Source: a virus
Virus record (IMG/VR): IMGVR_UViG_3300035703_000118
Location: 1-56,030 of that record
Length of the DNA: 56,030 bases
Reading direction: 5' to 3' (one strand)
Part shown: positions 1 to 8,232 of the stretch, piece after piece
How positions within the stretch are numbered: position 1 is the first letter of the stretch
Layout of the letters: each line of letters starts with the position of its first letter
The notes under the pieces: generated by a model
Seen by the model: only the letters and a program-made list of their open reading frames with translations
Told to the model about the DNA's origin: nothing
The model's database searches: none
Translations under genes and position numbers: made by a program

Positions 1-127
1 GGTAAGCTTCGACTGGGTTTGCCCTGAGCCTCTGCGCAGCCTTTGCAGTCGCTCCTCTGCCGTCAACCTTACCTTTTCTTTTCGCGGGTATCGCTCTCTC
101 ATGGTCGCAATTCTCTTTGCTTCGGAC
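1..127. repeat. 127-bp terminal direct repeat, left copy (circular assembly overlap)
   Basis: Bases 1-127 are identical to bases 55904-56030. An exact 127-base overlap equals a common maximum assembler k-mer, so it most likely marks a circularised contig rather than a biological terminal repeat. The unique genome is then 55,903 bp and is either circular or circularly permuted. Confidence 0.95.
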
Positions 128-492
128 TCTGGGCTTCTTGCCCACCCGTAAGAACCATCGCCACCTGCCGTGCAGTTCAGGCCCTTGTTTTCGTGCCCAT
201 ATGTTCCCATCTTTTCAATCCAGTAGATTTCACGCTCGCAAAGTGCCTCCTGCCCCAGCGTTACTTCTTCAAGGATTTCTTGGATAATGTTGTCTTTGCC
301 GTGTTTTCTGATCCAATTGGAGACCGGAATGTTTCCACGCTTTGTTTCGGCATTGTGAATGTGACCAGCAAGCCGCGAGCGGGGCTTGGCGGATGTGGTC
401 TTGCCGACGTACCTGATTCCGTCTTCCGGGTGACAGGCGCATCTCAGGCCGTATATGAAACCGCCTTTTTCGTGCTTTAGGTATCCAGACAT
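1..492 (-). CDS. GIY-YIG homing endonuclease, N-terminal part (gene cut by contig end)
   Basis: This is the 5' part of a 272-residue protein that starts at ATG 492-490 on the minus strand, runs off base 1 and continues at 55903 down to 55577. The frame was checked across the repeat: Met131 of the full protein lies at base 102, equivalent to 56005. The N-terminal GIY-YIG nuclease core shows Phe12-Ile-Tyr-Gly and Arg27-Tyr-Val-Gly in place of GIY and YIG, then Arg38/Arg40, the metal-binding Glu88 within CEREIYWIEK, and Asn106. A NUMOD3-like SPESEAKRIATM segment follows at 120-131. Such enzymes cut DNA near intron or gene insertion sites and spread by homing. It sits free-standing between the major capsid gene and a head-fibre-like gene. 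Whether the target is in this phage or in relatives is unknown. Confidence 0.88.
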   Translation of the reverse strand, partial: MSGYLKHEKGGFIYGLRCACHPEDGIRYVGKTTSAKPRSRLAGHIHNAETKRGNIPVSNWIRKHGKDNIIQEILEEVTLGQEALCEREIYWIEKMGTYGHENKGLNCTAGGDGSYGWARSPESEAKRIATMRERYPRKEKVRLTAEERLQRLRRGSGQTQSKLT

Positions 493-543
493 AGTGCCAG
501 TGTAACACGCCTCAAAGCGATAAGTGATGCTTCTCCGCAAGAG

Positions 544-573
544 AAAAGCCCCCAGCAAGTGCCAGGGGCTTTT
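544..573. terminator. bidirectional intrinsic terminator after the major capsid gene
   Basis: A perfect 9-bp inverted repeat (AAAAGCCCC at 544-552 and GGGGCTTTT at 565-573) encloses a 12-base loop. A T-tract follows in either direction. It lies 13 bases past the capsid stop and before the homing endonuclease, so it probably ends high-level capsid transcription. Confidence 0.85.
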
Positions 574-585
574 CTTTGGGTTTAT

Positions 586-1740
586 TTAGACGCCAGTCCC
601 AAGACTGTACCCGCCCAAAACCGAGAACCAGGCGATACCCGCGACCGGCATCCGAAGACGCATGTCAATCGAGTCGTTCTGGAACGAACCCTCAAACGGC
701 GACACAGCCGAACCGCCCTGGAAGGTGCCCGTTGCGTTCTCAACCCGAATCTCAGGAGCCTCGTGCCCGCGAAGGCGACCAAGCTCAAGGAAGGGGCGAC
801 GCAGGCCACCCGGACGGGGGACAACGTACCATGCCGTGCCGGTGACGTACTCCGACTCGATAATCTCGATGTTGCCGAAGCCCTGATCCTGGGCGCTGAG
901 GATGAACGAACCGTCCTGCACCTGGATGATGGCCTGAGTCAACTCGAAGCGAGCCGAATCTCCGGCACCAATCGGAACGATGACAGCGTAGCCCGTGCTC
1001 GAACGACCAACGTAGCGGTTGTTGACCGTGCGCAGCGCCATCTGCTCAATCAGCAGGCTGAGCGCGTCGCGGCTGAACGGGGCGTTGGCGACAACCGAAG
1101 CACCCGAGTAGGTCGTACCAGCGTCAAGTTGCTCAGTTGCACCAAGCGCACCGATGAGGGCCGAGTAAACCTCGTACTCTTCGGTGTCGAGCGCCACGCG
1201 AAGCATCTCGCCCGGAAGGTCAGCGAAGAAGCCAGCGGCGTCCTCGTTGATTGACGCTTCCCACGAGTAGCCGGTCTTGAAACCGCGCTTCTTCAGACGA
1301 CCGTAAGCCGCCTCGACGCTGCCAACGGTCGCGTAGGGGTACGGCGCAAGCTCGGCAACGACAGGCGCAATGCCAGCCGGGTTGTCGGGGCCTGCATCGT
1401 CACGCTCAAGACCCTCGAACTCACCGAAGATGCCACGCAGGACAGCCGGACGGAAGTCGGGCAGAACGCGAACGCCAGCGATGCGGTTCCAAGTGCGGGG
1501 AAGCTCAAGGAACTGCGGAATGAACTGAATCTGCGCGAGGAACGCCGCGTTGAAGATGGCGTCCGACGTGGTCACCGTTTCAGCAAGCGTCGCGTTGGCG
1601 ATCTTGTCTCCACGGATTGCAGCCTCCATGAGCTGCTTAACCTTCGCAACCTTGGCCTTGGTAACACCAACACCGGGCTTTGCGTAACCGTCAAGGGTGA
1701 ACTTGTCCTTGAACTCAATCTTGCTCATAGTCTCACTCAT
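586..1740 (-). CDS. major capsid protein (HK97 fold)
   Basis: This 384-residue protein should build the icosahedral head shell. The call rests on position (portal, protease-scaffold and decoration genes directly upstream), on length, and on a mixed alpha/beta composition with the long central segment (about 120-240) typical of HK97-fold capsids. An N-terminal region of about 80 residues is rich in Lys/Val/Ala and could be a delta-domain-like segment. ATG 1740 follows the decoration stop by one base; a second ATG at 1728 (MSKIEF) is an equally possible start, and neither has a strong ribosome binding site. A strong terminator follows the gene. No cleavage site can be assigned by eye. Confidence 0.85.
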   Translation of the reverse strand: MSETMSKIEFKDKFTLDGYAKPGVGVTKAKVAKVKQLMEAAIRGDKIANATLAETVTTSDAIFNAAFLAQIQFIPQFLELPRTWNRIAGVRVLPDFRPAVLRGIFGEFEGLERDDAGPDNPAGIAPVVAELAPYPYATVGSVEAAYGRLKKRGFKTGYSWEASINEDAAGFFADLPGEMLRVALDTEEYEVYSALIGALGATEQLDAGTTYSGASVVANAPFSRDALSLLIEQMALRTVNNRYVGRSSTGYAVIVPIGAGDSARFELTQAIIQVQDGSFILSAQDQGFGNIEIIESEYVTGTAWYVVPRPGGLRRPFLELGRLRGHEAPEIRVENATGTFQGGSAVSPFEGSFQNDSIDMRLRMPVAGIAWFSVLGGYSLGTGV

Positions 1741-1741
1741 C

Positions 1742-2179
1742 TTAGGTCGCGTCCACGAAGTCGCCAATCCAGACCGAGCACTCCGTAGCCGAATCTTCGC
1801 CAATAAAGCGGTCGATTCGTCCGAACGGAGGGTTCGTGCTGGCAGTCAGCGTGAGGCTCGTCACCGTGTCGGTGGAGAGCACGGCGTAAACCGGCGTGTT
1901 GCGCACGGTTGAGGCCGAAGCACCCGTCACCGCAAAGCGGAAAGCGCCGTCGAGGGCAACAGTTGCCTGCGCCGCGTCGAGGCCAATTCCACCACTGGGG
2001 TAGGTGATTTCGTAAGGCCCGAAGGTCTCGGTGCGCTCAGCGTCGCCACGGTCGGTAAGGGCAACCGCAGGAATGCGACCGCTAGCCGAAGTGGAAACAA
2101 GAGGATCGCCCGAAACGACACCCGTAACAACGGGCCACACTTCGGTCTTCGTGTACTTGTGGGTCATGTTCAGTGCCAT
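1742..2179 (-). CDS. head decoration protein (DUF2190-like)
   Basis: This 145-residue protein lies between the protease-scaffold and the major capsid genes, the usual place of capsid decoration or stabilisation proteins in actinophages. It is rich in Thr, Ser, Val and Gly with alternating beta-strand patterns, including a GDPLV turn and a Gly-Pro-Tyr-Glu segment, consistent with a small beta-barrel that binds the outer capsid. Its start overlaps the upstream stop as TAATG, implying translational coupling. No catalytic motif is seen. Assignment rests on synteny and composition. Confidence 0.65.
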   Translation of the reverse strand: MALNMTHKYTKTEVWPVVTGVVSGDPLVSTSASGRIPAVALTDRGDAERTETFGPYEITYPSGGIGLDAAQATVALDGAFRFAVTGASASTVRNTPVYAVLSTDTVTSLTLTASTNPPFGRIDRFIGEDSATECSVWIGDFVDAT

Positions 2180-2553
2180 TAGAGTCGAACCCCCGCAACA
2201 GTCCAGTCTTCGGTCGAAGACGTGAAGCCACGCCCAACCTCAGACTCGTTCAGAACAGCCGACTTGGCCTCGTCGTAAACCTTTTTCGCCTGCTCGATGA
2301 GCGGTGCAACATCTGCACCACTACGCGCCTGCTCGATCAGCGACGCGCGCTGACTGGGCAGAAGCTCCACCGATTCGATCAGCGCACGCTTGGCGTCGAA
2401 AGCCGTAAGGGCCTCCGTCACAGCCGCGTCCAAAGCCTCGGCGTCAACCTTAGCTTGGGCCTCGACCTGCGTCTTGCCGTCGATCTTGGCAATAAGGGCT
2501 TCAACGAGGGTCTTGAGAGCGTTAAAGCCCTCAACGATTTCCTTGTTGTCCAT
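2179..2553 (-). CDS. putative nested capsid scaffold from an internal start
   Basis: An in-frame ATG at 2553 inside the protease gene is preceded by a GGAGAAAG ribosome binding site about five bases upstream, a better site than that of the parent gene. Translation from it gives a 124-residue protein identical to the C-terminal third of the protease fusion. It is highly charged and helical, Ala/Glu/Lys-rich, as expected of a scaffold. The arrangement parallels lambda C/Nu3, where the scaffold is made separately from an internal start. Expression of the short form is inferred, not shown. Confidence 0.6.
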   Translation of the reverse strand: MDNKEIVEGFNALKTLVEALIAKIDGKTQVEAQAKVDAEALDAAVTEALTAFDAKRALIESVELLPSQRASLIEQARSGADVAPLIEQAKKVYDEAKSAVLNESEVGRGFTSSTEDWTVAGVRL

Positions 2554-3096
2554 TATTTCTTTCTCCGTGGACGCCGAGGTGACGCCAGGTTTTTCCGAAT
2601 CAAAACGTGCCGATTCGATAAGACTTTCGATTTGCTCCTGCAAACCAGAGCCTTCAAGGCCGGGTTCGGGAACGAGGTCAACGCTGTTAGCGCGGTGGTA
2701 TTCCATCGTCAGCACGTTGCCCTGGGCATCTTTGCTGCCAGAAACGCTGATACTGGCACCGGCAAGCGGCCCCAACTCATCCAGCACGTCGGCCCACTTT
2801 TTCGTGGCGGGCTGGAGGTCAGCGAAAAGCGCCGCCTCCTCCTCAACCCAATACGCGCCATCGGGGTAGGTACCCACAAGGTCGCGCAGGCTACGATCCT
2901 GCGGCTTGGCGTGTCCAAGAAACGCTTTCGTGCCAGCCGGAATAGCAATGGGGCCGTACTCGCGCAAAACGTCAGCAGAGTAGTAGCCGCTGGAACCCTG
3001 GCCGGGTGTGGCGATCTTTACGCGCCAACGCTTTCCGGCTTTAACCGGCGCGGTTGCGACTTCAGTAAGCATCTCCGACATGATACTCACAATCAT
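2179..3096 (-). CDS. capsid maturation protease-scaffold fusion
   Basis: The 305-residue product has an N-terminal protease-like domain (about 1-150) and a C-terminal helical scaffold domain (about 180-305). Candidate catalytic residues are His62 in FLGHAKPQ and a serine in GASISVSG (about 113-120), fitting a Ser/His head protease. Such enzymes digest scaffold and trim capsid proteins during head maturation. The scaffold part carries its own internal start (see 2179-2553). The gene lies between portal and decoration genes, the canonical location. ATG 3096 and ATG 3081 are both possible starts, and neither ribosome binding site is strong. Confidence 0.75.
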   Translation of the reverse strand: MIVSIMSEMLTEVATAPVKAGKRWRVKIATPGQGSSGYYSADVLREYGPIAIPAGTKAFLGHAKPQDRSLRDLVGTYPDGAYWVEEEAALFADLQPATKKWADVLDELGPLAGASISVSGSKDAQGNVLTMEYHRANSVDLVPEPGLEGSGLQEQIESLIESARFDSEKPGVTSASTEKEIMDNKEIVEGFNALKTLVEALIAKIDGKTQVEAQAKVDAEALDAAVTEALTAFDAKRALIESVELLPSQRASLIEQARSGADVAPLIEQAKKVYDEAKSAVLNESEVGRGFTSSTEDWTVAGVRL

Positions 3097-3126
3097 ATCA
3101 CCAAGCCCGTAATGCTCAGTTTATGT

Positions 3127-4689
3127 CTACTCTTTTAGCGAGTTGGCAACTGCCTCAAACCGCTCCACCAATTCACGCATTTCATCTAAACGAAAACTTT
3201 GCAAAGCGTTCGACAGAATATCGGTTCGCATGTCATTAGCACCGACATCGTTACCGCCCGTGTTGTTGCCGCGCCCCTGATCGGGCGATGCGGCCTGGGT
3301 GTTTATGTCCGTGTCAACATCTTTACGCGGCAATGAAGCCGTGTTGTTCGGCAGCATGACGCCATCAGGAGCCTTGTCGTGCAGTGGTGCCACGTCGAGA
3401 ATGTCGAGGATGTTGGAGCGACCCTCGTCGGCGTGGAGCAGACCAGTGCCCCAGGCGATGATGGAGCGTTGCATTTCGCGGTACGGGTCAGGCTCTTGGA
3501 TGGGGTCAAACCACATCTTCGGAACCGGCATCGAGAAGGCGGAAAACACTTCGGCGTAAAACTCAACCCACTCATCTTGTCGGAAGCGCATGGCGTTGAT
3601 TGTGGACGGCGTAAGCGACTGCGCCGCACCATACGATGAGCCAGCCGCAGCAGAGTCCGACAGAAGCTCGATGTTGGGCACGTCCAGCGCCGCCGCCATC
3701 ATGGCCGCAACGGGGCGTGCTGAAGTGAAGTCGTAGCCTTTACCAGCAGTGTTGATCGCCTGGAGGTCTTGGCCGTCCGTCATCACCGCAGTCTGGCCGT
3801 GGCCGGTAGCGTTTTTCACCTTCGTGGATGTGGCGGTTGCCGCCTTGCCGCTCTTGGTGGTGATCTTGTACAGCATTTTCGACAGCGCCTCATTAACGAC
3901 GCGCCCGTAGCGCATAATCTCCGAATACGCTTCGTACCAGGGCAGTGCGGCAATCGAGTCTGGCAGGCCCATCGGCCAACCCGTTTGGCGGTTAAAACGC
4001 TTCACAACTGCCGTGACGTTAGCCGCAACCGGAACGCGCTCGTTGTTTACAGTGAGGCTCGTTTGGCGCGCACCCGTGAACTTATTGGTGTAGAACCACT
4101 CTTTACGCACCTTGCCAGATTCCGCAGCGGGCCACGTTCGCTGAATGGCCCAAATCTCGTCGGGGAAGTCGGGGTTAAACCGAATGTCGCTAACCTGCTC
4201 CAGCGGGAACGACCGCACTTCATCCAACGACGTGTAGCACAACGCAATCCGCACACCATCCGTGTACGCGCAACGCTCCATCTCAGAATGTGCCGACGCG
4301 CCAAACAGGTTGTCCTGGTTTACTTGCCGCTCATAGAAGCGCCGCAGACGGCTGGGAGCGCCAGCCTTCTTACTCGGCTCGACCCCTTCGATGTGGATGC
4401 CTTTCGCCCACACATACCCGCGCCGCAGGTTCACGCCACGCTGCATGAGGCTACCGCCCACCACGTAGGGGCGAATAGTCTCGGAAATGTCTTTCACTTC
4501 ATCGAGCGTCAGACCTTCAGAATGGTCATTGCCGAGCACGCCGGTAATCAGCGTCCAGCCGCGATCCTCGAATGCAAGAGAGCGCCGAACATTGTCAAGG
4601 CTTTCCCGCAAGTCTTCATTTTCGTTGCGCAAAGCCTCGAATTGTTCTTCGATTGCTTGGAAAGGCGTCGATTCAGGCATAAAACCCAT
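3127..4689 (-). CDS. portal protein
   Basis: A 520-residue protein directly after the large terminase, the standard place of the portal ring subunit through which DNA enters and leaves the head. The N-terminus is a predicted coiled coil (about 10-45). The middle contains mixed alpha/beta segments, and the C-terminal 60 residues are polar and Asn/Asp-rich, likely disordered. Size matches the 450-550 residue phage portal family. AGGTG seven bases before ATG 4689 supports the start. Function rests on order, size and overall pattern. Confidence 0.82.
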   Translation of the reverse strand: MGFMPESTPFQAIEEQFEALRNENEDLRESLDNVRRSLAFEDRGWTLITGVLGNDHSEGLTLDEVKDISETIRPYVVGGSLMQRGVNLRRGYVWAKGIHIEGVEPSKKAGAPSRLRRFYERQVNQDNLFGASAHSEMERCAYTDGVRIALCYTSLDEVRSFPLEQVSDIRFNPDFPDEIWAIQRTWPAAESGKVRKEWFYTNKFTGARQTSLTVNNERVPVAANVTAVVKRFNRQTGWPMGLPDSIAALPWYEAYSEIMRYGRVVNEALSKMLYKITTKSGKAATATSTKVKNATGHGQTAVMTDGQDLQAINTAGKGYDFTSARPVAAMMAAALDVPNIELLSDSAAAGSSYGAAQSLTPSTINAMRFRQDEWVEFYAEVFSAFSMPVPKMWFDPIQEPDPYREMQRSIIAWGTGLLHADEGRSNILDILDVAPLHDKAPDGVMLPNNTASLPRKDVDTDINTQAASPDQGRGNNTGGNDVGANDMRTDILSNALQSFRLDEMRELVERFEAVANSLKE

Positions 4690-4699
4690 TCTATCGCAC

Positions 4700-6322
4700 C
4701 TACATGGGCCAACCTTCAGAGGTGATTAGGTCGTGAAAACCAAAATCGGGGATTTCTTCAGGCTCAATGGCAACGACGCTACCGAGCCTTCCAATCTCAT
4801 CCCGCATGTCTTCGGGAATGTAAAACGAATACCAAGCCGCGTCAGCAAAGTCAGGAGACTTTTTGCCCTCTTTACGCATGTCGGATTTTGACTGAATCTT
4901 GATCCGGTTACGCGCATCGTATTCGTACTGGATGCTTCGCAACTGGTCGATGAAGTCTTCGTCGTCAATGTCGAGGTCAAGCAGTCCTTGGTGCGCTGCA
5001 ATCTTCATGTCGAAAAACGCTTCAGCGCGCGAATTGGTGTACGTCTTGTTTTCTCGCGCCGGATCGCCACCAGCCATCTTGTACAAGTCAAACGTCAAAT
5101 CCCTTGACGCCAAATCCTGAATAACCGCCATGCCAACGCCCGACGAGTCAACTTTCACAAACTGCCCACCGGTAGCCATCGCGAAGTCAATGATGCGGTC
5201 GGCGTTACTCGGATTATCCGGATTATGTCCCGCGAGCGGTGCGCCCTTCCAAATGGCGACACGCCGCACAATCCAGCCCTGCCTGCCCGTAGCAATGGCG
5301 GGCTTGCCGGTTTCGTCGTCAGTCTCCCACACCTCGCCCGACTGGCACGAGTAGATGGAACTAAAGTCACCCTTGTCGCTCCAAGCAATGTCAACGCCCA
5401 GGTGGATTGGCGCATCCGGGTCGGGTAGCACGTAGGCGTTTAGGCAGTTAGTGATGTCGCTTTCGCTGAACACCGTGTTGCCCGAATCGAAAGCCCACTG
5501 GCCGAGCACACGAGCAATGTAACGCGGGTCATCTTCGCCCCACTCTTCTTTGCGCTCGTTGATGTAGTTCCAGCCCGACATACCTTCAGCGCGTGCCGGG
5601 TCAAAGCCCGCCTCGCCCGTAACTAGCGGCGAGTCAAATACGCTAATGTGCATCCGGTTCCACGATTCGGTTTCTTTCACCCAAATCTTCGCCATCTCGC
5701 ACGTCGGGTCGGTCGGGTTGGCGATCAGCAACTGCCGGTTGTGGACACCTGTCGCAATATTTGCGAGTGCTCCAATCATGCCCGCATTCAAGCCCACCGC
5801 CTCGTCGCCAATAGCCAGCAGGTAGGTGGCGTGTACACCCTGGAACGCCACGTCCGACGCCTCGTTCGGCGGCTTGCGGCCCTGCCCAATCAGCACGCCC
5901 GAATCTGTTTTCCACTTCGAGTCGTTTGTCACGTACCCTGGCAACGGGTGGTCGGTCAAGCCTTCGTCGTAGCGCCGCTTAGCAAGCTCGTGGAACTTTT
6001 TGATGTTCGTCCACAAGATAGCGTTCACCTGGTCAACAGTCGGGGCGGTTGATGCCACAAACACTTCATCCAACGGGTGCGTGTCAATCCACCAGCACGC
6101 AGCAAGCGCCGCAATCCACGACTTGCCAACGCCGTGCCCAGCCGCCACCGCCGTCGCACGGTTGTCACGGATCGAGTACAGGATTTCTTTCTGCTTACTC
6201 CAAACCTGCAAGCCCATGAACTCTTCAGCCCACTTCACCGGGTCGTCGCGGTACGTCCATGCTTTAGAGCGTTGTTCGATGCGCCCAGAAGCGATCTGAG
6301 CAATGGCAGAATAACTACCCAT
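4700..6322 (-). CDS. terminase large subunit (ATPase-nuclease)
   Basis: The DNA-packaging motor, 540 residues from ATG 6322. The N-terminal ATPase has a Walker A motif GHGVGKS at 62-68 and a Walker B-like LLAIGDEAVG segment. The C-terminal RNase H-like nuclease shows the expected acidic residues: GVDIAWSDKGDFSS, VKVDSSGVGM and SPDFADAAW. ATG 6322 overlaps the end of the small terminase by 8 bases and directly follows a GAGG sequence; in-frame ATGs at 6331 and 6346 are alternatives. It works with the small subunit upstream and docks on the portal encoded next downstream. cos or pac type cannot be read from the sequence. Confidence 0.93.
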   Translation of the reverse strand: MGSYSAIAQIASGRIEQRSKAWTYRDDPVKWAEEFMGLQVWSKQKEILYSIRDNRATAVAAGHGVGKSWIAALAACWWIDTHPLDEVFVASTAPTVDQVNAILWTNIKKFHELAKRRYDEGLTDHPLPGYVTNDSKWKTDSGVLIGQGRKPPNEASDVAFQGVHATYLLAIGDEAVGLNAGMIGALANIATGVHNRQLLIANPTDPTCEMAKIWVKETESWNRMHISVFDSPLVTGEAGFDPARAEGMSGWNYINERKEEWGEDDPRYIARVLGQWAFDSGNTVFSESDITNCLNAYVLPDPDAPIHLGVDIAWSDKGDFSSIYSCQSGEVWETDDETGKPAIATGRQGWIVRRVAIWKGAPLAGHNPDNPSNADRIIDFAMATGGQFVKVDSSGVGMAVIQDLASRDLTFDLYKMAGGDPARENKTYTNSRAEAFFDMKIAAHQGLLDLDIDDEDFIDQLRSIQYEYDARNRIKIQSKSDMRKEGKKSPDFADAAWYSFYIPEDMRDEIGRLGSVVAIEPEEIPDFGFHDLITSEGWPM

Positions 6323-6830
6323 CCTCAGCATCCAATTCGGCGGCAATCGCTACAAGCGCCCCCCGGAACGTGTCTTCCACTTCGGCGCGCGGAACGCCCG
6401 ACTCTTCCAGGCGCTTCTCCAACTTGCCCAACGTGAAATAGAACGCCCGGTCAACAATGTCCATCAGCACTTTAGCCTGCGCGGCCTGCACCCGGTCAAT
6501 GTCGGCATCCACCTGCGCACGCTGCTTTTCCAGTTGCTCAAACACGAGTCGGATGGCATCAAGGTAGTTCTTCGTCTGGTGGGCGTCCTGACCGGATTCT
6601 GCACGGTCTTTCAACTTGCCCAAAAGGCCCTGAAGCGCGTGGAAACTCAGGCGGTACACCTGAAGCTCGCTAAGCCAGTCCAGGCTACCGGTGAGCCGGT
6701 CAATCTCCAGCGCGACGGAGGCTTCGGTGGTGTGAACTTCATCGGCAATCTCCGCAATGGTGAGGCCTTTGAACGCCAGGTCAAGGATGCGCTTATCTCG
6801 AATGCTCAAGCCCGTACCAGTAGATGCCAT
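6315..6830 (-). CDS. terminase small subunit
   Basis: A 171-residue protein just upstream of, and overlapping, the large terminase. Residues about 10-50 form a helix-turn-helix-like unit (LSIRDKRILDLAFKGLTIAE then EVHTTEASV), followed by long charged helices able to oligomerise, as small terminases do. Its role would be to recognise the packaging site and load the large subunit. A small hairpin lies upstream at 6858-6885. The call is by position plus the HTH-coiled-coil layout. Confidence 0.8.
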   Translation of the reverse strand: MASTGTGLSIRDKRILDLAFKGLTIAEIADEVHTTEASVALEIDRLTGSLDWLSELQVYRLSFHALQGLLGKLKDRAESGQDAHQTKNYLDAIRLVFEQLEKQRAQVDADIDRVQAAQAKVLMDIVDRAFYFTLGKLEKRLEESGVPRAEVEDTFRGALVAIAAELDAEDG

Positions 6831-6857
6831 AGTCAGGCCAGTCTAGCAAAAGAAACA

Positions 6858-6885
6858 GGCCCCCAACCGGTGAAGGTCAGGGGCC
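6858..6885. terminator. possible hairpin between small genes and terminase
   Basis: GGCCCC (6858-6863) pairs with GGGGCC (6880-6885) across a 16-base loop. There is no T-tract. It lies between a small unknown gene and the small terminase and could be an attenuator or a processing site. Confidence 0.35.
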
Positions 6886-6925
6886 GTAGCGCCGTGGCGC
6901 GGAAACGACTTGTCTAGAGCCGGAA

Positions 6926-7168
6926 CTACTCTACCATCTCTGGAAGTTCAACCATTCCGCTCACGGCAAACTCAAACATGCGCTTCGGCTCGATAACTTC
7001 ACCGTCAATACTATGCTCATGCGTCCAAAGTGGCGTGATAAACACCTGCACATCCGGCCCAACCTTATCCATGTGGGCCATCACAAACACGAACGCATCC
7101 TGCACGCTCGGCACCACCTTAGCGTAGCGCGCCGTGTATTCGGTGGGGCTTTCCGACAACTGGATCAC
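6926..7168 (-). CDS. hypothetical protein, 80 aa
   Basis: GTG start; acidic protein with alternating hydrophobic segments (VPSVQDAFVFVMAHMDKVG, DVQVFITPLW) suggesting a small alpha/beta fold. Last member of the leftward small-gene cluster before the terminase genes. No family recognised. Confidence 0.7.
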   Translation of the reverse strand: MIQLSESPTEYTARYAKVVPSVQDAFVFVMAHMDKVGPDVQVFITPLWTHEHSIDGEVIEPKRMFEFAVSGMVELPEMVE

Positions 7169-7169
7169 T

Positions 7170-7400
7170 TTAGACTTCCGTTCGCTCTACAAAAACGTGA
7201 TCGACGTTGGGGCGGGCGCGCACATCCTCCACCAGCCGCTGCAAAATGGCAACATCGCCGGGGTTGGAAATCCACTCATTATCGACCGATTCGCCTTTAT
7301 TGATTGCTTTTGCAAGCCGATCAATCGCCGCCACGAGCGACCGGATGCTGTCACGCGACTGCCGATCCAGCGACACTTCTACGTTTTGTGCTTTAGCCAT
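7170..7400 (-). CDS. hypothetical protein, 76 aa
   Basis: A helical, charged protein; residues about 10-35 (SRDSIRSLVAAIDRLAKAI) form an amphipathic helix. It overlaps the upstream gene by 8 bases and is separated by one base from the next, so it is co-translated within the leftward small-gene cluster. No family recognised. Confidence 0.7.
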   Translation of the reverse strand: MAKAQNVEVSLDRQSRDSIRSLVAAIDRLAKAINKGESVDNEWISNPGDVAILQRLVEDVRARPNVDHVFVERTEV

Positions 7401-7653
7401 TAGAAACTTCCTTCACGTTCCAGGGCATTTCGTCGCGAGTTGCGCCAGCGGGAATATCCCAAAGCAAAGTCCACCCTTCGTTGCTCCATTCGTAAACCTG
7501 ACAGTCCCTAGGAATGCCTCTGCCATAATCGCGAAATAAAATAGCGTTCTTTGCCTGCCCAAGCCCGGTGTGAACCTTCTGAACCGGACGGCGGTCTGGA
7601 ATGACCGTTAGGTATGGAAACGACTTTACTGGCATCAACTTTGGTTGGCTCAC
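7393..7653 (-). CDS. hypothetical protein, 86 aa
   Basis: GTG start with GAGGAGCA embedded in the end of the upstream gene. Contains several aromatic residues near the C-terminus (VYEWSNEGWTLLWDIP), suggestive of a small beta-sheet domain. No family recognised. Confidence 0.7.
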   Translation of the reverse strand: MSQPKLMPVKSFPYLTVIPDRRPVQKVHTGLGQAKNAILFRDYGRGIPRDCQVYEWSNEGWTLLWDIPAGATRDEMPWNVKEVSNG

Positions 7654-7859
7654 TGCTCCTCCTTCATCTTCCTACGCGCCTCAAACGCTGCTTCAACAAC
7701 ATCGAGCGCATCGCCATCTTCGGTAACCTCAAAAAACACGCGCTCCTCGCCAGCAACATCAAGCGACCACACGTTCATGGCGGAACCCGCATCGTGTAAC
7801 GTAATCACAAGCTCGGTGGCCCCATAGGGGTCGTTGCCTTCCTGCATAAACACTTTCAC
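7650..7859 (-). CDS. hypothetical acidic protein ending in EEQ, 69 aa
   Basis: GTG start overlapping the previous stop as GTGA. Strongly acidic beta/alpha protein: LVITLHDAG, VWSLDVAGEERVFFEVTEDG, then a helix ending MKEEQ. The last codons double as the GAGGAGCA ribosome binding site of the next gene. No family recognised. Confidence 0.7.
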   Translation of the reverse strand: MKVFMQEGNDPYGATELVITLHDAGSAMNVWSLDVAGEERVFFEVTEDGDALDVVEAAFEARRKMKEEQ

Positions 7860-8017
7860 GGCGCATCTTCCTCTTCTATGAAGTAGTTATGTGGATTTGG
7901 CTGTGATGCAACCCAAGCGTCAGCATCGTCACGCGCATCAAAAGTTCGGCACGGAACATAGCCGCAACAGTCGCACGCGCAGTCAATCGCGTATACGACG
8001 AAGATCACATCATCCAT
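7856..8017 (-). CDS. small Cys-rich protein, 53 aa
   Basis: The frame from ATG 8017 gives a protein with a cysteine cluster ACDCCGYVPC at 14-23, suggestive of metal binding, and an acidic C-terminus (FIEEEDAP). Its stop overlaps the GTG start of the next gene. It fills what would otherwise be a gap in the leftward cluster. Confidence 0.65.
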   Translation of the reverse strand: MDDVIFVVYAIDCACDCCGYVPCRTFDARDDADAWVASQPNPHNYFIEEEDAP

Positions 8018-8034
8018 GCCCAAAACCTAGCACA

Positions 8035-8232
8035 TCAAACAACATCCGGCACTTCACGGTCAAACAGCCACCGGCCATCCTGCGTCTGGATTTGCAACCA
8101 AGAATCGCCCGCACCCTGCCTTTGTGGCTCTGCGGGCACCATCACGCAGTCGTGGCCTTTACGCCACACCAGCCAATCGCGGCGGGCACCACTAAACGAG
8201 CCACCACAACCGCAGGACTCAGAGGTTCTCAT
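8035..8232 (-). CDS. hypothetical protein, 65 aa, N-terminal Cys pair
   Basis: Starts with MRTSESCGCGG, then a Trp-rich segment. The start codon overlaps the stop of the upstream membrane peptide (ATGA). The Cys-x-Cys could bind metal; no family recognised. Confidence 0.65.
   Translation of the reverse strand: MRTSESCGCGGSFSGARRDWLVWRKGHDCVMVPAEPQRQGAGDSWLQIQTQDGRWLFDREVPDVV

Noticed and set aside
43-480. Plus-strand reading frame of 145 codons at the left end
   Set aside because: It is antisense to the GIY-YIG endonuclease, whose motifs and frame continue across the contig join.
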